From: Pyxidicoccus trucidator
GTDB lineage: Bacteria > Myxococcota > Myxococcia > Myxococcales > Myxococcaceae
Direction of reading: 5' to 3'
Assembly: GCF_010894435.1 (NCBI RefSeq)
Contig: NZ_JAAIXZ010000001.1
Coordinates: forward strand, 960,322 to 1,024,321
Length of the DNA stretch: 64,000 bases
The notes below the pieces were generated by a model that was not told where the DNA came from, searched no databases, and saw only the letters and a list, made by a program, of their open reading frames with translations. Position 1 is the first letter of the stretch, and each line of letters starts with the position of its first letter. Made by a program: the position numbers and the translations under genes. Shown piece after piece: positions 55,195 through 63,904 of the stretch.

Positions 55195-56166
55195 TCACAC
55201 CCGGGCGCGCAGGCCCATCTCGGAGATGCGCAGGAAGGTGGCGAGCTGCCGCCGGTACTCCGTCACATTCGTGCGCCCGCGCAGCAGCGTCTGCGTCAGC
55301 ACCGCCGCGTTGTAGGGCAGCGTACCCACCAGGATGGCCCGCATCGCCACCTCGTGCAGCCGGCCGTGGTGCTTGCGGAAGTACGCCAGCCGCGTGCGCC
55401 ACAGCTCGATCCGCACCTTGTCCGGCCCCGTCACGGACGGACGGAAGGAGCGGTTCGCCAGGTGCGTAATCACCGCCTCCGGACAGAACGCCACCTCCCA
55501 GCCCGCCTTCCACGCCCGCACGCACCAGTCCGTGTCCTCGGTGTTGCCCAGCGGAGACAGCTGCTCGTCCAGCAGGCCCACCTCCGCGAGCGCCTCCTCG
55601 CGCACCACGATGCAGGCGCCCAGCACCCAGCTCACCCGGGCCTCCTCGTGCCCGTACTGCGCCGGGTCGATTTCCCGCTCCTTGAGGAAGTGCAGCGGGC
55701 GCGGCAGGAAGACGAGGTCGAAGAGCTGCCCGGACAGCGACATGGGCCGGAAGGTGCAGTTCTGGATGGTGCCGTCCGCGTTCAGCAGCCGCGCACCGGC
55801 CATGCCCACACGCGCGTTCTCGTCCATGAAGCGCACCAGCGCGTCGAACGCCCCGTCGTGGACGATGGTGTCGTCGTTGAAGATGCAGATGTAGCGGCCC
55901 CGGGCCGCGCGCAGCACCTGGTTGTGGTTGGCGGAGAAGCCCTTGCGCTCCGTGTTGAAGAGCCAGCGCACCTGCGGGAAGTCGCGCCGCATCGCCTCCA
56001 CGCCCCGGCCGTCGGTGGCGTTGTCGACTATCCACACCTCGAAGGTGATGTCGCGCGTCGTCGCGTAGAGCGTGCGCAGGCAGTCGTGCAGCAACTCCGG
56101 GTTGCTGTGATTGACGATGGAGATGACCAGGTCGACCTTCTTCATCGAATCGCTCGCGTCCTTCAT
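55195..56166 (-). CDS. glycosyltransferase, GT2 family (rhamnosyltransferase-like)
   Basis: A 323-residue GT2 enzyme of the WbbL-like subgroup. Features: LVISIVNHSNPELLHDCLRT, the typical VWIVDNATDGRGVE, GFSANHNQVLRAARGRYICI, and a metal motif FNDDTIVHDG. LLDEQLSPLGNTEDTDWCVR contains the ED-Y/W motif and ITHLANRSF follows, where rhamnosyltransferases have a conserved H. The ATG overlaps the flippase stop (TGATG). An internal ATG seven codons in is possible. Rhamnosyl specificity is only suggested. Confidence 0.9.
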   Translation of the reverse strand: MKDASDSMKKVDLVISIVNHSNPELLHDCLRTLYATTRDITFEVWIVDNATDGRGVEAMRRDFPQVRWLFNTERKGFSANHNQVLRAARGRYICIFNDDTIVHDGAFDALVRFMDENARVGMAGARLLNADGTIQNCTFRPMSLSGQLFDLVFLPRPLHFLKEREIDPAQYGHEEARVSWVLGACIVVREEALAEVGLLDEQLSPLGNTEDTDWCVRAWKAGWEVAFCPEAVITHLANRSFRPSVTGPDKVRIELWRTRLAYFRKHHGRLHEVAMRAILVGTLPYNAAVLTQTLLRGRTNVTEYRRQLATFLRISEMGLRARV

Positions 56167-57683
56167 CACGTAGCCGGGCCCGCCGGAGCGGCCGACGCCG
56201 CCCGCCGTGCCCGGACGAAGCCCAGGATGTCCTTCAGCTCGCCGAGGAGCGACAGCGTCCCCGGCAGCCGCTCGCGCGCCAGCACCAGCACCGCGAACAG
56301 CACCGCCCCCACCAGCGCCCGCGCCAGCGTACCGGCGACCGGCATCGCCAGTGCCGCCACGCACGCTCCCGCCAGCAGCAGTCCCACGGTGACGAAGGGC
56401 TCCACCACCTGCGCCACCAGCCCGCGCATGGCCGCGTTGAGGCGCGTCACCAGCCACGCCGTCACCCACAGCTCCACCAGCCCCACCAGCAGGCCCACCG
56501 GGCCGATGCCCGCCAGCCCGAAGCGGTGAATCACCCACGTGCCCACCGCCCACCTCACCGCGCCCACCCCTACCACGACGGCCAGCCGCTCCCACGGGCG
56601 CCCGCCCGCGTTCTGCGCCGTGGCCAGCAGGCCCGTCAGCGTGGTGAGCACCACCTCCAGGCTGAACCACTGCACCAGCGCCACCGCCGGCACCCACCGC
56701 TCGCCGAAAAACAGCGGCACCACCACCGGCAGCACCAGCACCACGCAGGGAATGGCGAGCAGCAGCACCGCGGACAGCCGCCGCAGCGACGTGCGCAGGT
56801 ACTCGGCGAAGCCAGCCGGGTCGTCCTGCAGGCGGCAGTAGGCCGGGAAGGCCACTCGGTTGAGGACCACGCTGAGCATCATCGGAGTGGAGGCCAGCGC
56901 CCAGGCCCAGTTGACCAGGCCCACCGCCTCCTTGCCGAGGATGCGCCCCACCACCAGCGGCACCCAGCCGGCCACCAGCGCCGCCACCAGCGGCGGGAGC
57001 TGGAACGCCAGCCCGAAGCCCAGGAGCCGCTTGAGCACGTCCAGCCGGAAGGCCCCCCGGGGCCGCCACGGCGACGCCCACCAGACCAGCACCAGCCCCA
57101 CCGCCCCGCGCGCGAGGCCGCCCAGCGCCAGCGACCACGCGCCGAAGCCCAGCGCCGCCAGGGCGATGGTGGTGACCACCTGCACCACGTTCTCCACCAA
57201 TTCCGCGCGGGCGATGACGGAGAAGGCCAGCCGCCGCTCCAGCGCCATCAGCGGAATCACCCTCAGCGAGGACAGGAACAACCCCAGCGCGAGCGCCCAC
57301 ACCATGGGCACCGCCCCGTCTCCCAGCGCGTAACCGCGCGTGAGCTGGGGCGCGAGCGCGCAGACGGTGGCGACGATGACGGCGGTGAGCGCCTGGTGGC
57401 ACCAGAAGATGGTGAACGTCTCGTCGCGGGTGGGCTCGTGCGGCTGGCGCACCAGCGCGGCGCTCAGGCCCAGGTCGCCCAGGAACACACCCAGCGACGC
57501 CGCGTAGGACACGATGCCGAACAGGCCATAGTCCGCGGGGAAGAGCAGCCGGGACAGGAACAGCGCGCTCACCACCCGCAGGCCCTGCGAAGCCAGGGTG
57601 CGGGCCGCCAACACGAACATGCCCTTCAGGGCACGGGCCTTCACCTCTCCGGTGCTGACTTCGGGTACAGCGGTCTCGGTCAT
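56166..57683 (-). CDS. lipid-linked oligosaccharide flippase (Wzx type)
   Basis: Polytopic membrane protein of 505 residues with 12 to 14 predicted helices, of the polysaccharide biosynthesis/MOP superfamily. The N-terminal ARTLASQGLRVVSALFLSRLLFPADYGLFG is the standard opening of Wzx-like flippases. It should move undecaprenyl-linked repeat units to the periplasm. It heads a leftward unit with two GT2 genes and is divergent from the methyltransferase-GT4-GT4 unit. Together with the ligase/polymerase-like gene at 29822 it suggests a Wzx/Wzy-type route. Confidence 0.92.
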   Translation of the reverse strand: MTETAVPEVSTGEVKARALKGMFVLAARTLASQGLRVVSALFLSRLLFPADYGLFGIVSYAASLGVFLGDLGLSAALVRQPHEPTRDETFTIFWCHQALTAVIVATVCALAPQLTRGYALGDGAVPMVWALALGLFLSSLRVIPLMALERRLAFSVIARAELVENVVQVVTTIALAALGFGAWSLALGGLARGAVGLVLVWWASPWRPRGAFRLDVLKRLLGFGLAFQLPPLVAALVAGWVPLVVGRILGKEAVGLVNWAWALASTPMMLSVVLNRVAFPAYCRLQDDPAGFAEYLRTSLRRLSAVLLLAIPCVVLVLPVVVPLFFGERWVPAVALVQWFSLEVVLTTLTGLLATAQNAGGRPWERLAVVVGVGAVRWAVGTWVIHRFGLAGIGPVGLLVGLVELWVTAWLVTRLNAAMRGLVAQVVEPFVTVGLLLAGACVAALAMPVAGTLARALVGAVLFAVLVLARERLPGTLSLLGELKDILGFVRARRAASAAPAGPAT

Positions 57684-57887
57684 GGTCCTGGTCGGTCCGG
57701 CCGGGCAGTGGCTCAGAGCCGCACGGCGCGAGCAGGGGGCGAAATGCTACCGGCGGCGCCCCAGGCCCACAAGCAACGCGAGGGCCTCGCGCGAAGGTTG
57801 GAGGCTCGCCTGCCGTGCGCCCCTGCCTGCCTGGACGCTCGCGCGCTTGTTGCGAGGGTGGAGTGCCAGGGCTACGGTCCGCCGCGC

Positions 57888-58556
57888 ATGCTCCCTGGCG
57901 GCAATATCTTCCAGTTCCTGAAGCGCGAGGTGCTCGTCGGCGAGCACCAGGTCCTCCGCCGTACGCTGAAGGAGGCGCTGGTCGGCACCTGCGACAGCGT
58001 GCTGGACATCGGCTGTGGCTCGCACTCGCCACTGCAGAGCTTCTCGCACCTGATTCCGCGCACGGTGGGCATCGACGGCCACCCGGCGAGCATCGAGCGC
58101 AGCCGCGCCGCGGGCATCCACCGCGAGTACCACCAGATGGAGCTGATGGACGCGGGCAAGCGCTTCGGCCCGAAGAGCTTCGACGCGGTGGTGGCGCTCG
58201 ACGTCATCGAGCACTTCGAGAAGCCCGACGGCTTCCGGCTGCTGGAGATGATGGAGTCCCTGGCGCGCAAGCGCGTCATCATCTTCACGCCCAATGGCTT
58301 CCTCCCCCAGGACGAGTGGGACAGCAACGTGCACCAGGTGCACCGCTCCGGCTGGGAGGTCTACGACTTCGAGCTGCGCGGCTACCGCGTCACCGGCATG
58401 AGCGGGTGGAAGCCGCTGCGCGGCGACTACGCGCTGCCGCGCATCCGCCCGTTCCTGCTGGGCAGCCGCCTGTCCATCCTCACCGAGCCCTTCGCCACGC
58501 GCTTCCCGCGCCATGCCTTCCAGCTCCTCGCCATCCGCGACATGGAGGCGTCCTAG
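57888..58556 (+). CDS. SAM-dependent methyltransferase, class I
   Basis: A 222-residue methyltransferase. Motif I SVLDIGCGSHSPLQ (about residue 38), the acidic SAM ribose position in GIDGHPASIERS, and the post-II motif FDAVVALDVIEHFEKPDG are intact. The remainder (IIFTPNGFLPQDEWDSN, VHRSGWEVYDFELRGY) resembles methyltransferases in O-antigen and capsule clusters. The start is the ATG giving a full fold; a GTG ten codons earlier also fits. It leads two GT4 genes. Substrate probably a sugar of the glycan; unproven. Confidence 0.9.
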   Translation: MLPGGNIFQFLKREVLVGEHQVLRRTLKEALVGTCDSVLDIGCGSHSPLQSFSHLIPRTVGIDGHPASIERSRAAGIHREYHQMELMDAGKRFGPKSFDAVVALDVIEHFEKPDGFRLLEMMESLARKRVIIFTPNGFLPQDEWDSNVHQVHRSGWEVYDFELRGYRVTGMSGWKPLRGDYALPRIRPFLLGSRLSILTEPFATRFPRHAFQLLAIRDMEAS

Positions 58557-58582
58557 CCCCGGCCCGGTGGCTGGAGCCGCCC

Positions 58583-59728
58583 ATGCCCTCCGCCCCCGCC
58601 TGGCACCTCCTCACGGGTGAGTACGCGCCACAGCCGGGCGGCGTCGGGGACTACTCTCGGCTGGTGGCGCTCGCCCTCGCCCGCGCCGGGCAGCAGGTCC
58701 ATGTCTGGGCGCCAGGGGACGCCGGCACCCGCGTGGAGGACGGCGTCACCGTGCACCGCCTCCCCGGGCTCTACACGCCCCTGGGCCTGCCCCGGCTGTC
58801 GCGCGGACTGGATGCGTGCCCGGGCCCTCGCCGGCTGCTGCTCCAGTACGTGCCGCATGCCTTCGGCCTGAAGGCGATGAACGTCCCCTTCTGCGCGTGG
58901 TTCGCCGCGCGCCGACAGGACGAGCGCTGGGTGTTCTTCCACGAGGTGGTGTACCCCTGGAGCCCGCGCGCGCCGCTGCGCCACCAGGTGCTCGCGGGCA
59001 CCACGCGGTTGATGGTGCGACTGGTGGCCGGCGCCGCGGACCGCGTCTTCGTCTCCATTCCCGCGTGGCTGGAGCACCTGCCCGCCCGGGCCCGCCGTGG
59101 CGCGGGCCTGCACCCCGTGCCCAGCAACCTTCCCACCGAGGCGCCCGAGGCCGCCGTCCAGGCGGTTCGCTCGGGGCTGGGCAATGGGTTGGTGCTGGGC
59201 CACTTCGGCACGTACGGGACGAGCATCAGCGGCCTGCTGGAGCCAGTGCTCGTGCCGCTGCTGCATGCCGACCCGGAGCGCCAGGCGCTGCTGCTCGGTC
59301 ACGGCAGCAAGGCGTTCCGCGAGGCGCTGGCCGGCCGCCACCCGGCGCTGGCCGGCCGACTCCATGCCGCGGGTGGGCTGGCTCCCGAGGACGCCGCCGC
59401 GCACCTGCGAGCCTGCGACCTGCTGTTGCAGCCCTATCCGGACGGCGTCAGCGCACGGCGAGGCAGTGTCATGGGCGGGCTGGGACTGGGCCTGCCCATC
59501 ATCACCAACACGGGGCACCTGACCGAGCCGCTGTGGCGAGAGCTGGGCCCGGTGGAGCTGGTGGAGGGCACCGCGCCGGGGCCCTGGCTCGACGCGGCCG
59601 AGCGGCTGCTGGCCCACGCCGGGGAGCGCGCCGCACTGCATGAGCGAGCCACCCGCGTCTATCGCGAGCGCTTCGCGCTGGAGCGCACGGTGGAGGCGCT
59701 GCTGCGCCCGCAAGGCGGGGCACGGTGA
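58583..59728 (+). CDS. glycosyltransferase, GT4-like
   Basis: GT-B-fold glycosyltransferase of 381 residues. It begins with WHLLTGEYAPQPGGVGDYSR, a typical GT4 acceptor-domain opening with the GGxG loop. The donor domain starts near GLVLGHFGTYGTSISG, and the C-terminal nucleotide-sugar site is divergent: PYPDGVSARRGSVMGGLGLGLPIIT takes the place of the E-x7-E block, with D-G-V-S-x-R-R as an alternative. Such DGxSxRRxS sequences occur in a subset of myxobacterial GTs (impression from family pattern, unverified). It is 26 nt after the methyltransferase and overlaps the next gene. Confidence 0.88.
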   Translation: MPSAPAWHLLTGEYAPQPGGVGDYSRLVALALARAGQQVHVWAPGDAGTRVEDGVTVHRLPGLYTPLGLPRLSRGLDACPGPRRLLLQYVPHAFGLKAMNVPFCAWFAARRQDERWVFFHEVVYPWSPRAPLRHQVLAGTTRLMVRLVAGAADRVFVSIPAWLEHLPARARRGAGLHPVPSNLPTEAPEAAVQAVRSGLGNGLVLGHFGTYGTSISGLLEPVLVPLLHADPERQALLLGHGSKAFREALAGRHPALAGRLHAAGGLAPEDAAAHLRACDLLLQPYPDGVSARRGSVMGGLGLGLPIITNTGHLTEPLWRELGPVELVEGTAPGPWLDAAERLLAHAGERAALHERATRVYRERFALERTVEALLRPQGGAR

Positions 59729-60885
59729 GCACGCGCCCGAGGCCCCGGCTGGCCCTGCTGATGGACCCGCGTGAAGAGGGCTGGCCCAGCATGGACCTGG
59801 TGGGCGAGGCGCTCCTGGAGGGACTGGCCGCGCACCCCACCGAGGTCTCCGCGGTGAGCGTGCGTCCGCCGATGCCCCAGGTGGCGCGCCGGCTGCCGCG
59901 CCTGGGCCTTCGCAACGCGGCCTTCAACGCGGACCGCCTCCTCACCCGCTTCGGCCTGTACCCGGGCCGTGCCCTCCTCGCGAGAGGCCGCTACGACGCC
60001 TTCCACGTGGTGGACCACACGTACTCGCAGCTCGTCCACGCGCTGCCGGCCGGGCGCACCGGCGTCTTCTGCCATGACCTGGACGCCTTCCGCTCCGTGC
60101 TGGAGCCCCAGCGCGAGTCGCGCCCGGCCTGGTTCCGCCTCATGGCCCGCGCCCAGCTCGCGGGGATGGAGCGTGCCGCGCTCGTCTTCCACAGCACCCA
60201 GGCGGTGCGCTCGGAGCTGCTCGCGCGCGGCGTGGTGGACCCGTCCCGGCTCGTCTGGGCGCCCTACGGCGTGTCTCCGGAGTTCCACCCCGGGCCGGAC
60301 CCCACGGACCGCAGTGAGGAGGTGCTCGCTCCCCTGGGCGGCCGGCCCTACCTGCTGCACGTGGGCAGCGCGATTCCGCGCAAGCGGCTGGACGTGCTCT
60401 TCGCCGTCTTCGCCGCGCTGCGGGCCCGCCATCCGGAGCTGCGACTGGTGCAGCAGGGCGGCACGTTGGGCCCCACGCAGCGCGCGCAGGTGGAGTCGCT
60501 CGGCATTGGCGAGGCGCTGCTCCAGCCGACCCGCCAGGAGCGTCCCACGCTGGCGGGGCTCTACCGCCGCGCCCGCGCCGTGCTGGTGACGAGCGAGGCA
60601 GAGGGCTTCGGCCTCCCCGTCATCGAAGCCCTGGCCTGCGGCGCGCCCGTGGTGGCCAGCGACCTGCCCGTGCTGCGCGAGGTGGGCGAGGACACCTGCG
60701 CCTACTGTCCCGTGGGCGAGGTGCCCTCCTGGGTGGAGGCCGTGGACGCGCTGCTCACCGGACGCCAGCCGCCCCCGTCGAGAGAGGCACGGCTGGCCCG
60801 CGCCTCGCGCTTCACCTGGGCCGCGCACACGCGCACCGTGCTGGACGCGTACCTGCGGCTCCTGGAGACAGGCTCCAGGAGCTGA
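59725..60885 (+). CDS. glycosyltransferase, GT4 family
   Basis: GT-B-fold glycosyltransferase of 386 residues. The linker and donor domain contain LLHVGSAIPRKRLDVLFAVF, and TSEAEGFGLPVIEALACGAPVVAS is the canonical E-x7-E site for UDP- or GDP-sugars. The N-terminal half is less conserved; HVVDHTYSQLVHALPAGRTGVFCHDLD is the typical acceptor-domain H-D region. GTG start overlapping the previous stop (GTGA). It ends 7 nt from the convergent SBBP gene, with both stop codons inside a short palindrome. Confidence 0.93.
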   Translation: MSTRPRPRLALLMDPREEGWPSMDLVGEALLEGLAAHPTEVSAVSVRPPMPQVARRLPRLGLRNAAFNADRLLTRFGLYPGRALLARGRYDAFHVVDHTYSQLVHALPAGRTGVFCHDLDAFRSVLEPQRESRPAWFRLMARAQLAGMERAALVFHSTQAVRSELLARGVVDPSRLVWAPYGVSPEFHPGPDPTDRSEEVLAPLGGRPYLLHVGSAIPRKRLDVLFAVFAALRARHPELRLVQQGGTLGPTQRAQVESLGIGEALLQPTRQERPTLAGLYRRARAVLVTSEAEGFGLPVIEALACGAPVVASDLPVLREVGEDTCAYCPVGEVPSWVEAVDALLTGRQPPPSREARLARASRFTWAAHTRTVLDAYLRLLETGSRS

Positions 60886-60897
60886 ACCGGCTTCAGC
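60881..60897. repeat. palindrome spanning two convergent stop codons
   Basis: GCTGAA, spacer CCGGC, TTCAGC. The TGA of the GT4 gene and the TGA (TCA on plus) of the SBBP gene fall within the two arms. Too short for a terminator by itself. Confidence 0.45.
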
Positions 60898-63073
60898 GCC
60901 GCGAGCCGCGAGGCACGGCCGAGCGCTCGCGACGCATCGCCAGCAGCGCCACCATCACCAGCAGCCCGGTGAGCGCCAGTGCTCCCGGGCCACCGCCGAC
61001 AGCGCAGGACCAGCCCAGCGGGGGCGCGTCGCCCTCATCGTCCGTGCCGCCGTCAGACGTGCCCGCGTCCGTGCCACCGCCCGTGCCGGCATCCGCGGTG
61101 CCCGCGTCCGGCCTCGTGCCCGCATCGGTGCCCGCGTCCGTCCCCGTGCCCGCATCCGTCCCGGCGTCCGCGTCGGTCCCGGCGTCCGTGCCCGTCCCGG
61201 CATCCGTGTCGGCGGGAACAAGAACACTGGTCGACGCGAAGCTGGTACGCCCCACGCCATTCCTGGCCCGGACGGTGACGAAGCAGGTCTGCTGCGGGGC
61301 GGGCTGGAAGTTGGGGTAGGTGACGTGGGTGACATCGGCCCGCTCGGCACGGAAGCTCTGCACGTCCTCGCTCTGCTCCGCGTAGCCGATGGCCCACTCG
61401 TAGCCGATGATGCCGCTCTCCGCGTCGGTGAAGCCCGCCCACGAGATGTCGAGGCCACCCCCGGGGAGGAGCCGGGCCGTCACGGTGCCGGAGTCTGGAG
61501 CGAAGCGGTCCACCTCCAGGCGGAAGAGAAAGCCGTCCAGCCCGCCGTTCGACGTGGTGTCCGCGCCCGTGAGTTGATTCATCAAGTTGGGCGCGTTGGA
61601 GACTCCGCCGAGCGTGAGCTGCCCACCCGGACCCGCGGCGATGCCCTTCACCCACTCGGACTCCGTGCCCAGATTCTGCCCGCCCACATAGGAGGCCCAG
61701 AGCTTCTCCGTCACCGTCGGGTTCACCATGGCGATGAAGCCATCGGAGCCGTTGTTGGGACCGGCCGCCAGGTCGGAGTCGAACCCCTTGAGGGCAAACC
61801 GCGTCGGGGAAAAGGTCCTGCCCCCCACGTAGAGGTTGCCCACCGTGTCGATGGCGGCCTGCCCCTCCGTCCGCTCGTCGTTGGGACCGCCCACGCGCAT
61901 GCCCTGTCCCCTGGCACCGCTAGAGGACATGGAAAGCAGGTAGACGTCCTTCCCGCCCAGGCCGGGGCTGAGGAAGTCGCTGGAGTCCGTGTTGCCCACG
62001 AGGACGAGGTCCCCACCGGAGCCGACCTGGATGGAGCGGACGTCGTCGTCATCGCCCGAGCCACCGACATAGGTGAACCAGGAGAACGCGCCGGTGCTGC
62101 TCAGGCGCGTGACGAAGCCGTTGTAGTCCCCGGACGGCCAGGGCGAGAGGGAGGTGAGCCCTCCCGCCACGAGGTCTCCCATCCAGCCTCCGACGTACAC
62201 GCGGTCCCCGGAGGTCGCCACGGCGTAGGCCCGGTCGATTTCGCTGCTGCCGATGATGCGCGTCCACTCGACGATGGGGAATGCCGGCAGGCTGACATCC
62301 ACCCGGGTGACGAACCCCTCGCTGACGGTGTCTTCGCCGCTGCGGTATCGAACGTTGCTCTCCGCCGTGCCTGGCGGGAAGGGCGTGGAGGGACTCCGCC
62401 CCGAGGTAGCACCGACGACGTACAGCACATCGCCGCCGGCCCCCAGGGCCAGGTCATACCCCTCGTCATTGAACGCGCTGCCCAGGTACATGAACCAGCC
62501 CAGTCGCCCATCCGGCTCCACCCGGGCAACGAAGGCGTCACTGCCTCCCTGGTACGTCTTGCCCTGGAACGGCGCCACCACGTTGGCGGGCACGCCGGGG
62601 GCGATGTTGATGGTGGGCGACCGCGTCGTCCCCACCACGAACGCCACACCTTCAGAGTTCACCACCACCCGCCGGCCGACGTCATCGGCGTCACCACCGA
62701 AGACGCGCGTCCACTGCAGCGCCCCGTCGTTGGACTCGGCATAGCGGGCGACGAAGACATCGTCGTTCGAGGTGGCGCTCGGCAGGCCCGCGTCGGCCGG
62801 GAAGGTGCGGGCGTCCGTCCTGCCCGTCACCACCGTCTGGCCCTGCTCGTTCAGCGCGAGCCCCTCCACCTCATCCGTGGTGAAGCCCGTGTCGACGCCG
62901 CCGTCGGGCAGCGTGCCGCCGCCCAGGTACGTGTTCCAGGTGATGTTCGGAGTCCACGTGGGCTCTGCCTGCGCCGTGGCCGGAGCCGGCAGCAGGACGA
63001 GCGCGAACGAGGAGAACAAGGCGGCCACGAGGGCGCCACGGAGGAAGCGCTGGTGCACGGACATCCCTTCCAT
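60893..63073 (-). CDS. SBBP beta-propeller surface protein with DAGT stalk and MYXO-CTERM-like tail
   Basis: A 726-residue secreted protein. Signal peptide (GALVAALFSSFALVLLPAPATAQA) at about 10-35. Residues 45-500 are SBBP-type repeats that should form one or two beta-propellers (units like WFTYVGGSGDDDDVRSIQ, GDLVLVGNTDSSDF). A fibronectin-like domain follows (about 510-610: ISWAGFTDAESGIIGYEWAIG). Next is a 65-residue Asp-Ala-Gly-Thr-rich stalk, then a tail GWSC, a membrane helix and RRER, the layout of MYXO-CTERM sorting tags. ATG at 63073 overlaps the upstream stop; a second ATG at 63064 is possible. Probably sorted to the outer surface. Confidence 0.88.
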   Translation of the reverse strand: MEGMSVHQRFLRGALVAALFSSFALVLLPAPATAQAEPTWTPNITWNTYLGGGTLPDGGVDTGFTTDEVEGLALNEQGQTVVTGRTDARTFPADAGLPSATSNDDVFVARYAESNDGALQWTRVFGGDADDVGRRVVVNSEGVAFVVGTTRSPTINIAPGVPANVVAPFQGKTYQGGSDAFVARVEPDGRLGWFMYLGSAFNDEGYDLALGAGGDVLYVVGATSGRSPSTPFPPGTAESNVRYRSGEDTVSEGFVTRVDVSLPAFPIVEWTRIIGSSEIDRAYAVATSGDRVYVGGWMGDLVAGGLTSLSPWPSGDYNGFVTRLSSTGAFSWFTYVGGSGDDDDVRSIQVGSGGDLVLVGNTDSSDFLSPGLGGKDVYLLSMSSSGARGQGMRVGGPNDERTEGQAAIDTVGNLYVGGRTFSPTRFALKGFDSDLAAGPNNGSDGFIAMVNPTVTEKLWASYVGGQNLGTESEWVKGIAAGPGGQLTLGGVSNAPNLMNQLTGADTTSNGGLDGFLFRLEVDRFAPDSGTVTARLLPGGGLDISWAGFTDAESGIIGYEWAIGYAEQSEDVQSFRAERADVTHVTYPNFQPAPQQTCFVTVRARNGVGRTSFASTSVLVPADTDAGTGTDAGTDADAGTDAGTGTDAGTDAGTRPDAGTADAGTGGGTDAGTSDGGTDDEGDAPPLGWSCAVGGGPGALALTGLLVMVALLAMRRERSAVPRGSRR
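61038..61212. repeat. in-frame short tandem repeat encoding DAGT units
   Basis: Degenerate 12-bp units built from GTCCGTGCCCGCATC-like sequence encode repeated Asp-Ala-Gly-Thr with occasional Gly-Thr and Asp insertions. It lies inside the SBBP protein gene and forms a hydrophilic stalk. Repeat number may vary between strains. Confidence 0.8.
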
Positions 63074-63885
63074 CACGGAGACAACAAGTCGAAGCCAAAG
63101 CCCGCGGAAGCGGTCAGCGCGAACGAGCGGTAGCCCGATTCGGACACCTTGAAGAGCTCGGCGCCCACGTCCACGAGCGCGGTGAAGCTCGGGCCCAGGG
63201 CGAAGCGGGCGCCCACCACCGGACCGCCGCCATACGCGGACAGGCCGGGGATGGCCGTGCCACGCAGCGCGACGTGCGGACGGAACGCGCCGTCCCCCAG
63301 CACGAGGCCCAGCTGGAGCCCCGCGCCCACCTCGCGGCCCAGCAGCGCGCGCGCGCCCAGCTCGAAGGAGCCGCTGCCGTACGTCAGCCCGCCGCCCACG
63401 CCCACCGCCTTGCCCGCCGGGTCCATGAAGCCGAACACCTCCGGCAGCAGCCACGAGCGGCCCGACGCAGCGGGCTCCTCCGTGGGCTCCCCGGGAGACT
63501 CCGTGCTGTCCGCCGCCATCGGGTCCTTCACGTCCGGGGACGGCTGGCGCTCGGCGATCACCTTCTTGCGAAGCTCTCCGGCCAGCAGCACGAACTCCGG
63601 CGGGAAGAGGGCGGGGTCCACCGGCTGCTCCGGGTGGCTGCGCCACAGCTCCTCCAACTGGAGCCGCGTGTCCGCGTTCTCACCGAGCTCGTGCAGGGAG
63701 GCCGCGAGGTACAGGCGCGCGGCGGCGCGCTCACGCGCTCCCAGGCTCCTGTCCCGCAGCTCCAACTCCAGGGCGCGGCGGGCCTGGCCGTACTCGCCCC
63801 GCTCGTACAGCGCGATACCACGGGACTGAGCCAGGGCCACGGAAGGCAGGAGCCACAGGACACACAACAGGATGCTCGACTTCAT
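63073..63885 (-). CDS. secreted TPR-containing, barrel-like protein
   Basis: A 270-residue protein with a clear signal peptide (MKSSILLCVLWLLPSVALAQ). Residues 20-110 look like tetratricopeptide helices (GIALYERGEYGQARRALELEL, AARLYLAASLHELGENADTR). After an acidic, proline-rich linker, the last 130 residues alternate glycine-rich strands (GGGLTYGSGSFELGARALLG, VGAGLQLGLVLGDGAF, GPVVGARFALGPSFTALVD), like an outer-membrane barrel or a beta-sandwich. No family is recognised. It overlaps the SBBP gene (TGATG) and follows the truncated gene by 19 nt, so the three are one operon and may assemble together at the envelope. Confidence 0.8.
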   Translation of the reverse strand: MKSSILLCVLWLLPSVALAQSRGIALYERGEYGQARRALELELRDRSLGARERAAARLYLAASLHELGENADTRLQLEELWRSHPEQPVDPALFPPEFVLLAGELRKKVIAERQPSPDVKDPMAADSTESPGEPTEEPAASGRSWLLPEVFGFMDPAGKAVGVGGGLTYGSGSFELGARALLGREVGAGLQLGLVLGDGAFRPHVALRGTAIPGLSAYGGGPVVGARFALGPSFTALVDVGAELFKVSESGYRSFALTASAGFGFDLLSP

Positions 63886-63904
63886 CAGGCTCTCGATGCG
63901 GGGT

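Noticed and set aside
55195-58032. 945-codon frame that would fuse a glycosyltransferase with an upstream Gly/Ala/Arg-rich segment
   Set aside because: Only the last 323 codons are a real GT2; the rest is a shifted frame over the flippase gene and part of the divergent promoter.
61038-61212. Short repeats considered as a CRISPR array
   Set aside because: Units are about 12 bp, contiguous, without spacers, and in frame within a surface protein gene.
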